From positions 24,803,501 to 24,867,500 of the forward strand of contig CM073887.1 in assembly GCA_037176705.1 (NCBI GenBank): 64,000 nt of DNA, given 5' to 3'. The notes beneath the pieces were generated by a model, which was given only the letters and a program-made list of their open reading frames with translations, ran no database searches and was not told the DNA's origin. The DNA comes from Molossus alvarezi (lineage: Eukaryota > Chordata > Mammalia > Chiroptera > Molossidae). Numbering within the stretch: the first letter of the stretch is position 1; the number at the start of each line of letters is the position of its first letter. The translations under genes were made by a program, and so were the position numbers. Shown here piece by piece: positions 50,720 through 62,468 of the stretch.

Positions 50720-53700
50720 GTTTTCAGATCTTAGCTATTGTACATAGTGCTGCTATGAACATGGGGGTACATATATTCTTCCTGATTGGTGTTTCAGACT
50801 TCTTAGGGTATATTCCTAGAAGCGGGATTACTGGGTCAAATGGGAGATCAATTTTTAACTTTTTGAGGTAACACCATATTGTTTTCCATAGTGGCTGCAC
50901 CAGTCTGCATTCCCACCAGCAGTGCACTAGAGTCCCCTTTTCTGCCATCCTCGCCAACACTTGTTGTTTGATGATTTGTTGATGGCGGCCATTCTGACAG
51001 GTGTGAGGTGATACCTCATTGTTGTTTTAATTTGCATCTCTCTGATGATTATTGATGTTGAGCATTTCTTCATATGTCTCTTGGCCATTTGTATGTCCAG
51101 TTTGGAGAGGTGTCTATTCAGCTCCTCTGCCCATTTTTTAATTGAGTTCTTTGTCTTCCTTTTGTTGAGTTGTATGAGTACTCTATATATTTTGGAAATT
51201 AACCCTTTATCTGATGTATCATTGGCAATGATGTTCTCCCATACAGTGGGTTGCCTTTCCATTTTGATGATTGTTTCTTTTGCTGTACAGAAGCTTTTGA
51301 GTTTGATGTAGTCCCATGTGTTCATTTCTTCCTTTGTTTCTGTTGCCTTAGATGATGTATCAGTGAAAATTCTGCTGCATATGATGTCCGAAATTTTGTT
51401 GCCTACATTTTCTTCTAGGATTTTTATGGATTCATGAGTCACATTTAAGTTTATTTTGAGTTTATTTTTGTATGGTGTAAGTTGATGATCTGGTTTCATT
51501 TTTTTACATGTAGCTGTCCAATTTTCCCAACACCATTTACTAAAGAGGCTGTCTTTGCTCCACTGTATGCTCTTGCCACCTTTGTCAAATATTAATTGAG
51601 TATATTGCCTTGGGTCCATTTCTGGGTTCTCAGTTCTGTTCCACTGGTCTATACGCCTGTTCTTGTGCCAGTACCAGGCTATTTTGATTACAGTCGCTTT
51701 GTAGTATAATCTGATATCTGGTATTGTGATCCCACCTACTTTGTCCTTCTTTTTCAAAATTGCTGTGGCTATTCAGGGTCTTTTTTGGTTCCATATGAAC
51801 TTTTGAAGTATTTGTTTGTCATTGGTATTTTGATGGGGATTGCATTGAATCTATAGATTGCTTTGGGTAATATGGACACTTTAATGATGTTAATTCTTCC
51901 AATCCATGAACAAGGTATGTGCTTCCACTTTTTTATATCTTCCTCTATTTCTTTTTTCAATGTCCTGTAGTTTTCTGCAAATAGGTCCTTTACTTCTTTG
52001 GTTCAGTTTATTCCTAGGTATCTTAATTATTTTGCCACGATGGTAAATGGGATTGTTTTTTCAGTTTCTCATTCTGTGAGTTCATCATTGGTGTATAAGA
52101 ATGCCATCGATTTCTTGACGTTAATTTTGTATCCTGCTACTTTGCCAAATTCATTTATTAAGTCTAGTATATTTTTGATGGAGTCTTTAGAGTTTTCTAT
52201 GTATAATATCATGTCATCTGCAAATAATGACAGTTTCACTTCCTCCTTTCCAATTTAGATCCCTTTTATTTTTTCTTCATGTCTGATTGCTGTGGCTAGG
52301 ACTTCCAGTACAATGTTAAATAAGAGTGGCGGAGGGACATCCCTGTATTGTTCCTGTTCTTAAGGGAAATGTTTTTAGTTTCTGTCCATTGAGTATGATG
52401 TTGGCTGTAGGTCTTTCATATATGGCCTTTATTATGTCGAGATATGATCACTCTATTCCCACATTGCTGAGTGTTTTTATCAGAAATGGATGCTGGATTT
52501 TGTCAAATGTTTTTTCAGTGTCTATTGATATGATCATGTGGATTTTATTCTTCATTTTGTTTATGTGGTGTATCACATTTATTGATTTGTGAATACTGTA
52601 CCAGCCTTGCATCCCTGGGATGAATCCCACTTGGTCATGGTGAATAATTTTTTTGATGTATTACTGGATCCGATTTGCTAGTATTTTGTTCAGGATTTTG
52701 GTGTCTATGTTCATCAGGGATATTGGCCTGTAGTTTTCTTTCTTTGTAGTGTCATTTTCTGGTTTTGAAATTAGAATTATGCTGGCCTCATAAAACAAGT
52801 TTGGAAGTCTTCCTTCTTCTTGAATTTTTTGAAATAGTTTGAGGAGACTGGGTGTTAGTTCTTTTTTGAATGTTCAGTAAAACTCCCCTGTGAAGCCATC
52901 CGGGCCTGGGCTTTTGTTTGCTGGGAGAGTCTTGATTACCTCTTCAATTTCCTTAGTTGTTATTGGTCTGTTCAAGTTTTCTATCTCTTCCGGGTCCAGT
53001 TTTGGGAGTCTGTGTGTTTATAGAATTTTGTCCATTTCGCTTAGATTGTCGAATTTGTTGCCATATAATTGTTCGTAGTAGCTGTTAACGATCTTTTGTA
53101 TTTCCATGGTGTTGGTTGTTACTTCTCCTCTTTCATTTCTGATTTTGTGTATTTGGGTTCTCTCTCTTTGTTTCTTGGTGAGTCTAGCTAAGGGTCCATC
53201 AATCTTGTTAATCTTTTCGAAAAACCATCTCTTTGTTTCATTGATCCTTTGAATTGTTTTTGTTTTTTTTTTGGTCTCTATGTCATTTATTTCTTCTCTG
53301 ATATTTACTATTTCCTTCGTTCTACTTGCTCTGGGGTTTTATTTTTGTTTGCTTTCTAATTCTTTACGTTGCGAGGTTAGGCAGTCAATTACAAAATTTT
53401 CTTGTTTCTTGAGGTAGGCCTGTAGTGCTATGAACTTCCCTCTCAGAACTGCTTTTGCTGCATCCCATAGATTTTGTGTTGTTGTGTGCTCATTTTCATT
53501 CGTTTCCAGGAAGTTTTTAATTTCTTCCTTGATCTCCTCGGTATCCCATTCATTGTTTAATAACATGCTATTTAGCCTCCATGTGTTCAAATGTTTTTGC
53601 ATGTTTTTGTTGAAATTGATTTCTAGTTTCATGCCGTTGTGATCTGAGAAGATGCTTGATATGATTTCAATCTTCTTGAACTTGTAGAGATTTAGTTTGC

Positions 53701-54560
53701 ATTCTATCATGTGGTCTATCTTTGAGAATGTCCCATGTACACTTGAGAAGAATGTGAATTCTGCAGTTTTGTGGTGTAATTCTCTGTAGATATCTATTAA
53801 ATCCATTTGGTCTAGTGCTTCATTTAGAGTCTCTGTTTCCTTGCTAATTTTTTGTCTAGAGGATCTATCCAGTGGTGTCAATGGGGTGTTGGAGTCCTCT
53901 GCTATGATTGTATTGCTGTCGATTTCTCCTTTGAAGTCCTCCAGAAGATTTTAAATATATTTTGGTGCTCTTATATTGGGTGCATATATGTTTATCAAGG
54001 TTATATCTTCCTGTTGGATAGATCCTTTCAATATTATGTAGTGGCCTTCTTTGTCTCTAGTTATGGTCTTCATTTTGAAATCTATTTTATCAGATATGAG
54101 TATTGCTACCCCAGCTTTTTTTTTTGCTTAGAAATTTTTTTCCATCCCTTCACTTTCAACCTATGTGAGTCTTTTGTTATGAGGTGGGTCTCTTGTAAAC
54201 AACATATAGACGAGTCATGCTTTCTTATCCAGTCAGCTACTCAGGGTCTTTTTTTTTTTTTATCCTCACCCGAGGACATTCTCCCATTTTTTGTACAGAT
54301 AGAGTGGGAGTGGGAGGGAGAGAGAGGAAGAGAGAGAGAGGCAAACATCAATGCAAAAGGGACACATCGAGTGGCTGCCACCCGCACGACCAACCAGGGC
54401 TGGAGACAAACTGCAACTGAGGTACGTGCCCTTAGTGGGAACCGAACCCGGGTCTCTCCAGACCGCAGGTGGACGCTCCAACCACTGAGCCAAACCGGCC
54501 AGGGCTACTCTGTGTCTTTTTATCGGAGCATTCAATCCGGTTATATTTAAGGTGATTATT
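50720..54560 (-). pseudogene. L1 ORF2 (endonuclease/reverse transcriptase), broken
   Basis: ORF2 encodes the endonuclease and reverse transcriptase of L1. The RT catalytic FADD reads at 52213-52224 (- strand), and the segment 52448-52630 contains the RT fragment [20 protein letters not shown]. The C-terminal 276 codons are open at 50927-51757, then shift frame near 50,945. Stops (for example at 51766-51768), frameshifts and the SINE at 54250 make it non-functional. Confidence 0.9.
54250..54503 (-). mobile_element. Ves SINE nested in the first L1
   Basis: T-run, atcctcacccgaggacattc, head ctgagccaaaccggccaggg. Imperfect duplication gctactc.g.gtct at 54236 and 54504. It sits in the ORF2 start region of the L1. 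Confidence 0.92.
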
Positions 54561-54627
54561 GATATGTACTTTTTATTGCCATTTTTGTTTATTTTGGTTA
54601 TATTTTTCTTTCTATTTCTTCTACTAA

Positions 54628-54950
54628 TTACAGCAGTCCTTTTAACATTTCTTGCAGTGCTGGTTTGGTGCTAATGTATTCCCTTAGCCTTATTTTGTCT
54701 GGGAAGCTCTTTATTTGACCCTCTATTTTGAATGACAGCCTTGCTAAGTAGAGTAGTCTTGGATTCAGATCCTTGTTTTTCATGACCTTGATTACTTCAT
54801 GCCATTCCCTTCTGGCCTGTAGTGTTTCTTGTGAGAAGTCAGCTGAGAGCCTTATGGGATTTCCTTTGTAGGTAACCTGTTGCTTATCTCTTGCTGCTTT
54901 TAGGATTCTCTCTTTGTCTTTAATTTTTGGCATTTTAATTACTATGTCTC
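54628..54950 (-). pseudogene. L1 ORF1 C-terminal fragment
   Basis: About 100 codons (MPKIKDKERILKAARDKQQV to LQEMLKGLL) of the ORF1 nucleic-acid-binding C-terminal domain. The N-terminal coiled coil is absent because the element is 5' truncated. Confidence 0.92.
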
Positions 54951-55888
54951 TTGGTGTGGCCTGTTTTGTGAACCTCCTTGAATTTAAAACTCAGATAAAA
55001 CTTGGCTCATAGAGGACTTCCGGTCAAGATGGCAGGTAGGTAAATGCGGTATCGCGTCCTCCCACAACCACATCAAAGTTACAGCTAAACTACAGAACAA
55101 CCATCATTCAAAACCGCCTGAAATCAAGCTGAATGGAAGTCGTACAACTACGGAATTAAAGCAGCAGCCACATCCAGACTGGTAGGAGTGGTGGAGGCGT
55201 GAGGGCCGGTGGCGAGATGGGCTGGTCCCACACCCACCTGTGGCGGATAAAAATCAGGATGATACCTCAGCTGGGAAGGTCCTTCCTGAGGACTGAGGGG
55301 GTCCCTGTTCCACACCAGGTGTCCCGCTCAGAATTCCAGTGCCAAGAAGAGAAGTCCCCATAACTTCTGGCTGGAAAAACCAGCATGAACTGAGGCTCAG
55401 GGAGGGTGAGGCGGCTGGAGCCCCAGGCAGCTCCTTAAAGGGCCCGCGCACAGACTTATCGGACTCACTCCCTCTAAGCTTGGAGGGGAAGCAGCTTGAG
55501 GGGCACCAGAGACATACAGGGAAGAACTGAGCTGTTTGGCACTGGAGCGAGGGCTGGAGAGAGGGCTTTCTCTCGGACAAATGTGCTGTCAGAGGCCTTT
55601 GTTCCTTTGGTGAGCCCTTCCCTGGGGCAGCAGACAGAAGCCGTATCTGGGACTCCAGCAACCTGGCTCACACTGGTAGCCCCGCCCTGGTGATTCCCTA
55701 AGGCCCCACCCCACTCAACTTTCAGGCCCACCCAAGCTGTTGCCACTTGCTTAACCATAGGATTGGCCTGTCTTGGATCCTGCTTCAGGTTTTTCCTAAA
55801 TTCTTTCAAACGAGCAGCATCTGGTCTCAGCGAGCCCTATACTGCTCGTTAAGTAATACAAAGAAACAAACACAGGGAGGCAGCCAAA

Positions 55889-56830
55889 ATGAGGAGGCAA
55901 AGAAACAGGTCCCAAATGAAAGAACAGAACAAAACCCCAAGAAAAGAACTAAGCGAAATGGAGATGAGCAACCTAACAGATGCTGAGTTCAAAATACTGC
56001 TTATAAGGATACTCAATGAACTCAGTGAGAACCTCAGTGAACTTAGGGAGGGCCTCAAGAGCATAAAAAAGGACCAGTCAGAAATGATGGATACACAGTC
56101 AGAATTGAAGGAGGCATTAACTGAAATAAAGAATAATTTACACAGATTCAATAGTAGGGTACGTAAATCCAAGAAGCAAACCATTGATTTGGAATATAAG
56201 GAAGCAAAAAAACGCCCAATCAGAACAGCAAAAAGAAAAAAAAATCCAAAAAAAATGAGGATAGTGTAAGGAGCCTCTGGGACAACTTCAAGAGTGCCAA
56301 CATTCGCATCTTGGGGGTGGCACAAGGAGAAGAGCGAGAACAAGAAATCGAAAACCTGTTTGAAACAATAATGGCAGAAAACTTTCCCAACTTGGTGAAG
56401 GAAACAGACATACAAGTCCAGGAAGCACAGAGTCCCAAACAAGAGAAACCCCAAAAGACCCACACCAAGACACATCATCATCAAAATGCAAAAGGTTCAA
56501 GACAAAGACAGAATCTTAAAAGCAGCAAGAGAAAGGCAGCTAGTTACCTACAAGGGAGTTCCCATAAGGCTGTCAGCTGATTTCTCAAAAGAAACTTTGC
56601 AGGCCAGAAAGGAGTGGCAAGAAATATTCAGAGTAATGAAAAGCAAGAACCTACAACCAAGATTACTCTATCCTGCAAACCTGTCATTTAGAATCGATGG
56701 CCATATAAAGACTTTCCCAGACAAGAAAAAGTTAAAGGAGTTCATCACCGCCAAACCGTTATTATATGAAATGATGAAGGGTCTTTTTGAAGAAAAAGAT
56801 AAAATATATGAACAAACAAAATGGCAATAA
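55889..56830 (+). pseudogene. HAL1 ORF1 (L1 ORF1p-like), two frameshifts
   Basis: ORF1p is the L1 RNA-binding chaperone. The N-terminal part (55889-56269) is a coiled coil with heptad-like stretches (LNELSENLSELREGLKSIKK). After a frame change near 56,270 the RRM-like part reads GVAQGEEREQEIENLFETIM; a second change near 56,460 leads to the C-terminal domain (56486-56830; YKGVPIRLSADFSKETLQAR). It ends with NAKWQ-like residues and a stop immediately before 3' UTR sequence. Confidence 0.88.
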
Positions 56831-57190
56831 ATACATATCTATCGACAATGGAATCTACTAACAAAATGAACAGGTAGAACAGAAACATTCTCATAGATAC
56901 AGAGAACCTTTTGTTGGTTGCCAGACGGGAGGGCGGTTGGGGGAATGGGTGAAAAAGGTGAAGGGATTAAGAAGCACAAATTCATTGCTAGACTGACAAA
57001 CCTCAAAGGGAAAGGGGTTGAGGGGGGTGGGAAGAAATAAACCAAAGAACTTATATGCATAACCAATGGACACAGACAATAGTGTGGGAAAAGGCAGGAG
57101 GGGGGCGGGAGTGGGGAGGAGGGGGTCAATGGGGGAAAAATGTGGAACATCTGTAATACATTTTACATTCAACAATAAAAATTATAAAAC
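56831..57190 (+). other. HAL1 3' UTR and A-rich tail
   Basis: The last part (gaacttatatgcataacc, ccaatggacacagacaatag, gggggtcaatggggg, acatctgtaata) matches the 3' ends of both L1 copies in the window, read in reverse (for example 50300-50420 and 60410-60520). A G-rich polypurine tract lies at 57090-57140, as in mammalian L1 3' UTRs. Confidence 0.8.
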
Positions 57191-57419
57191 AAAACAAAAC
57201 AAAAAACTTGGCTCATAGACTTGTTATAGGATTAACAAACACTTATAAAACAATGAATTGAGATCTTAGCACAAGATAGAGTCTCAACAGAAGTAATCAC
57301 CTCCCACACCTCCTTTTCCCCTTTGGATTCTATCTGCCGAACTCGACAGTGTTCATGGACTTCTTTCTTTAAGCTCTATTCAGTGCCTGGTTTTCTAGTT
57401 ATTTATTTCCTGATATCTT

Positions 57420-58030
57420 GACTGATTCATTTATTTATTCAAAGCATTTTATTGAATTCTATTATGTACAAGTTGCTGGGTGAGCACTGAGAATACAATG
57501 GTGAGCTAAACCAAACAATTTTTTTTTATGGCCTAGTGAGAGAGACAAGCATTAATCACACAAGTGGGATGACGTAAGCTAAATGCTATGAAGGAAAAGA
57601 ACACATATCTAGGCTAAGAGGAAGGGGAGTGAAGGTGAATAGAGACCTGAAGGAGAAGTGAGAGTGTCTACAGCAGGGGATGATAGTGCCAGTGGAGGTG
57701 GTGGTGATAGTGGAGGTGGTGGTAATAGTGGTGGTCATGGTGATGCTGAAGTGGGGGGTGTTAATGGTGATAATACTGGAGATAAGGTTGGTGGTGAAGG
57801 TGCTGGTGATGATGGAAGGGGTGGTGGTAGAGAATGTCATGGACAACAGAGGGAACAGCATATGCAAAGGACCTGTGGTGGGTGGAAACTGTATGTCTGA
57901 GACCCTGTGAAAGTCTAAAGTGGCTCGCACACCGATGGTGAGGGGCAAAGAGGAGAAACCTAAGTTTAAGCAGAAGCCCACCACAGATGTTGCAGGGCCT
58001 TGTAAGCTGTTAGGTATTTAGGTCCTAACG
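57420..58030. repeat. L2-like fragments with GGT/GAT-rich simple repeat
   Basis: Blocks tgtacaagttgctgggtgag and gttgcagggccttgtaagct resemble L2-type sequence. Between them, 57685-57840 is an imperfect array of GGTGGTGAT-type triplets. Confidence 0.5.
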
Positions 58031-58352
58031 TTAACAACAGTATGGAACCACAAAAGAGTTGAATACTTGAAACGTTGCTGGTTTTCGTCAAGATGTGCTG
58101 TACAGCTAAAATACACACCAGATTTTAAATATTTTATAAGAAAAAAAAAAGAATGTTTAAATATCTAATTTTCGAAAGATTGACCACCTAGTGAAATGAT
58201 AATATTTTGGGTTAAAAAAGTAATTGAAATCCATGTTACCTGTTTCTTGAAATCCATGAAATCCTGTTTCTTGCTAACCTTTTAAAATGTCACTGGTAGA
58301 AATTTTACAGTGTTGTAAGCAGCTTGCATTTGTGGTCCCCCCTTATTCATTT

Positions 58353-58624
58353 ATTTATTTATCTTGTTAATTCCACCTGAGGATGTTTTCTCCATTGATT
58401 TTTAGAAAGAGTAAAAAGGAGGGATGGAGGGGGGACGAGAGAGAGAGAAAAACATCAATGTGAGAGAGACACATCGACTGGTTGCCTGTCACATGCGACC
58501 CAACCAAGGCCAGGGATCAAACCTGCAACCCAGGTACATGCCCCTGACCAGAACTGACCCTGCAACTCTTTGTTGTGGTGTGTGTGAGTGTGATGCTCTA
58601 ACCACTGAGCACACTGGCCAGGGC
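58353..58624 (-). mobile_element. Ves SINE
   Basis: TTTA-rich tail, ccacctgaggatgttttctc, body atcaatgtgagagagacaca, head accactgagcacactggcca. Imperfect duplication tcccccct(t)att on both sides. Confidence 0.88.
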
Positions 58625-58649
58625 TCCCCCCTGTTTTTATTAGACAGGC

Positions 58650-59145
58650 CTGCTCCAGATGCAGTGTGAAGAAGGAGCTGCCTAGAAGGCACAGCAGACG
58701 AGACCAATTAGGAGGCTGTTTTTGTAGTCCAGGCAAGAGGCGAAGGCATCTTGAACTAGGGTGACGGCAGGAAGGATAAATGACTTGGGTGGATTTGAGG
58801 AAAAATCATCTGGACTAAGTGCTGTAGCAGATGCAACGGCTGGCTGGCTGGCTGGTGGTGCCACGTGTTGAAAAAAAGAACATTAGAAGAGGACCAGCCT
58901 TGGCAAGAAATGTCATGACCTAAGACTTGGACATGTTGAGTGGACGTGCTCTGAGACACCCGAGTGGAAATAGGTCTCTGGTAGGAAGTTGCTAACCGAG
59001 GTCTGGAGCCAAAGGAGATGTCTGGCAGGAGACTGAAGCATGAAAGGCACTGGCGTCTACATGGTCATAAACAAGGTTTCTTGAAGAAAGTAGACTAGGG
59101 AGTCGCCTAGGGACTAGGGAAGCAGGGCAGGGAAGGGTATGTTTG
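58650..59145. repeat. L2-like fragment
   Basis: Block ttaggaggctgtttttgtag then tccaggcaagaggcg continues the diverged L2-type repeat that starts before the SINE at 58353. Beyond about 58,980 nothing is recognised. Confidence 0.4.
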
Positions 59146-59160
59146 AAAAGGAGAGCTGGA

Positions 59161-59407
59161 GCCCTGGTTTTGGCTCAGCGGTTAGAGCGTCAACCTACAG
59201 TCCAGAGAGACCCGGGTTCGGTTCCCCCTAAGGGCACGTACCTCGGTTGCAGTTTGTCCCCGGCCCTGGTTGGGTCATGCATGCGGGAGGCAGCCACTCG
59301 ATATGTCCCTTTCACATCAATGTTTCTCTCTTCCTCTCTCTTCCTCCCACTCCATCTGAACAAAAAAATGGAAAAATGTCCTCGAGTAAGGATTAAAAAA
59401 AAAGAAG
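59161..59407 (+). mobile_element. Ves SINE
   Basis: Head gccctggttttggctcagcg with gggttcggttcccc; A-rich tail. Perfect 15-bp duplication aaaaggagagctgga at 59146 and 59408. Confidence 0.93.
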
Positions 59408-59422
59408 AAAAGGAGAGCTGGA

Positions 59423-60360
59423 AAGGAAAACTAAGTATGTGGGGAAGGGAATAGGAGATCAGCAGATGGTGACAGACATAGGAGGGCATGAGGTCGAATG
59501 GCATGAGGTGAGCCCAGAGGCTCAGAGCCACTGGCTTTCTATCAAAGGTTAGGAAAGCAACAGTCAGTGATGCTCACACTTGATCAGGGAGTGGGGTTCC
59601 TGGCTTTGATGTGTCCTTGGTGGGACACCATGGGACATGTGATTTCATCCCATCATAGCAGCTGGGATTAGCACAGTCTTCTCTCAGTAACCTAAGTGGG
59701 CTGGAGCTGTTGCATGTTAGTGTACACACAGTCGGATTCCGCCAGTGATTGGAAGCTCAAAGAACTACAGCTGCAGGGCAGGGTCATTGCAGGACACACG
59801 GGAGCAGACTGGAAGACATCCCATGACTGATGGACCGCAGGAAGCACGCGGGGAGGAAGGGGATTTTTTCCTTAAGTAACTCAAATTTCATTTTGTTGGT
59901 GTTAGCTTTTTTTTTTTTTTAATATTCTCAAACATTTTTGTCTGCAGGATTTGCTTTGCCTTTACGATTTCATATGTAAATTACTAAATTTGCAAAGTTA
60001 AAAACCTTGTCCTTCCTTAAACTGTTAGGGTCTACTAGTGATTAATAAATTTACCAACTTTAAACATCACTTTAAGAGGGACTTTGGCTTATGTTTGATC
60101 CTATTTACAAACATAGCTAATGAAACTTTAAGATAGTTTAAGCTGCATTTATAAGTGTAAACTATTTGATATCCTTTTAAAGTATCTCAGTTGTTTTACA
60201 TAACGAAACTTTCCTGAGTTCATAAATAACTTTTATAACATACATATAAATAAGGTGAACTTTAAGTTGTCTTAAATGTTTCAATACATGTTTCTGCAAA
60301 CAGAAAATATTCAACTTAAAATTTTAAGTATAAAGTATACATATTTTGTTTTTTAAATAT
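59423..60360. other. Intergenic stretch, nothing recognised
   Basis: Unassigned sequence, becoming very AT-rich after 59,880. No coding, RNA or repeat signature that I can support. Confidence 0.5.
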
Positions 60361-61211
60361 GGTTTTTAAATTTTTTCTTTATTTTTAAATTTAATTTATT
60401 GTTATTACAGATGTTTCTCCCCCCGCCCCATTGACACTCTCCTCTCTACTCCCATCCCCCCTTCACAACATTGCTGTCTGTGTCCATTGGTCATGCATAT
60501 ATGCATATAAGTTCTTTGGTTTATTACGCCCCACCCTACTTTCCTCTGAGGATTGTCAGTCTGATCCCTACTTCTATGTCTCTGGGTCTATTCCACTTAT
60601 TTTGTCCATTATATTCCACAAATAAACAAGATAATATGATATTTGTCTTTCTCTGCTTGGCTTATTTCACTTAGCATAATACTCTTCATGTCCCTCCATG
60701 TCCTCTCAAAGGATAAGAGATTTTTCTTCCTTACAGCTGCATAGTATTCCATTGTGTAAATGTACCACAGCTTTGTTATCCACTCGTCTATTGATGGACA
60801 CTTTGGCTGTTTCTAATCTTAGCAATTGTAAATAGTGATGCTATGAACATAGGGATGCATATATTCTTTCTGATTGGTGTTTCAGGCTTCTTAGGGTATA
60901 TTCCTGAAGTGGGATCACTGGGTCAAATGGCAGTTCAATTTTTAATTATTTGAGGAAACACCATATTGTTTTCCATAGTGACTGCACTGATCTGCATTCC
61001 CACCAGCAGTGAACTAGGGTCTCCTTTTCTCCACACCCTCACCAGCATTTGTTGTTTGATGATTTGTTGATGACGGCCATTCTGACAGGTGTGAGGTGAT
61101 ACCTCATAGCCACTTTAATTTGCATCTCTCTGATGATTAGTGACACTGAGTATTTTTTCATATGTCTCTTGGCCATTTTATGTCCTGTTTGGCGAGGTGT
61201 CTGTTTAGATA

Positions 61212-61436
61212 CAGCGGTTCTCAACCTATGGGTCGCAAACCCTTTGGGAGTCGAACGACCCTTTCACAGGGGTCGCCTAAGACCATCAGAAAACACATAT
61301 TTCCAATGGTCTTAGGAACTGAGACACCGCTCCTCTATCTGTCTCCAGGCAGGTCCGCCCACATGCAGATACGCCCACATACAACATGAGGAACTGTATT
61401 AAAGGGTCGCAGCATTAGGAAGGTTGAGAACCATTG
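61212..61436 (+). mobile_element. SPIN-type nonautonomous hAT transposon, copy 2
   Basis: Termini cagcggttctcaacctatgg and aggttgagaaccattg; left block gtcgaacgaccctttcacag and right block aactgtattaaagggtcgca. Near-perfect 8-bp duplication gttttaga-like (gtttagat 61203-61210, gtttagaa 61437-61444) interrupts the L1. The middle (61305-61375) differs from copy 1. No coding capacity. Confidence 0.85.
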
Positions 61437-62468
61437 GTTTAGAACCTCTGCCCATTTTTTAATTGGATTCTTTCTCTTCCTTTTGTGGAGTTGTATGAGT
61501 ACTCTATATATTTTGGAAATTAACTCCTTATTTGATGTATCATTGGCAATTATCTTCTCCCATATAGTGGGTTCCCTTTCCATTTTGATGCTTGATTCTT
61601 TTGCTGTGCAGAAGCAAAATAGTCCCATTTATTATTCTTCTCCTTTGTTTCTATTGCCCTAGACTTCATAAAAAGAGCTTGGAAGTCTTTCTTTCTTTGA
61701 ATTTTTTGGAATACATTGAGGAGAATACATGTTAGTTCTTCTTGAATGTTTGGTAAAGCTGTGAAGCTGTCCGGACCATGGCTTTTGTTTGTTGGGAGTT
61801 TATTAATTAGTACTTCTACTTCCTTAGTTGTTACTGGTCTGTTCAGGTTTTCTGACTCTTCCCAGTTAATTTTTCGAAGACTGTATGATTCTAGGAATTT
61901 GTCCATTTCACCTTGGTTGTCAAATTTGTTGGCATATAATTGTTCATAGTATTTTCTTACGATTGTATTTCCGTGGTGTTGGTTATTATTTCACCTCTTT
62001 CATTTCTGATTTATTAATTTGGGTCCTCTCTCTTTGTTTTTTGGTGAGCCTGGCTAAAGATTGGTCAATCTCATTTATCTTTTCAAAGAACCAGCTCTTG
62101 ATATATAAAAATATGTATATATATATATTTTTTTAGTTTCTATGTAGTTTATTTCTACTCTGATCTTTATTATTTCCTTCCTTCTACTAACTCTGGGTTT
62201 TTCTTTTTGTTCTCTTTCCAAATCCTTTAATTGTAGGGTTAGATAGTCTATTAGAAATTTTTCTTGTTTCTTGAGGTATTGCTATGAACTTCCCTCTCAG
62301 GACTGCTTTTGCTGTGTCCCATAGATTTTGTGTTGTTGTGTGTTCATTTTCATTAGCTTCCAGGAAGTTTGTTATTTCTTTCTTGATCTCATTGGTGACC
62401 CATTTGTTGTTTAATAACATGCTATTTAGCCTCCATGTGTTTGTATGCTTTTGAGTATTTCTATTGTT

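Larger units (their letters stand above)
50267..54968 (-). mobile_element. LINE-1, 4.7 kb, 5' truncated in ORF1
   Basis: The T-rich left end is the L1 poly-A tail. On the - strand the order is 3' part of ORF1 (54628-54950), ORF2 (about 54.5 to 50.7 kb) and 3' UTR. A perfect 17-bp target duplication tgaacctccttgaattt flanks it (50250-50266 and 54969-54985). It is 5' truncated within ORF1 and carries a nested Ves SINE at 54250-54503. The intact duplication argues for a lineage-recent insertion. Confidence 0.95.
55014..57202 (+). mobile_element. HAL1 ('half-L1') retrotransposon, full length, no ORF2
   Basis: The element starts with an L1-type 5' end (ggacttccggtcaagatggc), has about 875 bp of 5' UTR, an ORF1-like region (55889-56830) and goes straight into a 3' UTR and A-rich tail with no ORF2. 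A perfect 17-bp duplication aaaacttggctcataga flanks it (54997-55013 and 57203-57219), so the ORF2-less structure is what was inserted, not a later deletion. HAL1 elements are a known class of ORF1-only L1 relatives; named-family assignment was not possible. Confidence 0.88.
50166..57280 (+). repeat. MIR SINE split by an L1 and a HAL1
   Basis: The MIR reads ggttttgaaatcagacagat, tgcaagttcctgaatcctct and gaacctcc up to 50266, continues with aaaactcagat at 54986-54996, and resumes as acttgttataggattaacaa from 57220. Removing both insertions and one copy of each duplication restores a collinear MIR. Confidence 0.7.

Noticed and set aside
57658..57900. 80-codon Gly-rich frame over GGT/GAT repeats
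   Set aside because: It is a by-product of an imperfect triplet simple repeat in L2-like sequence.
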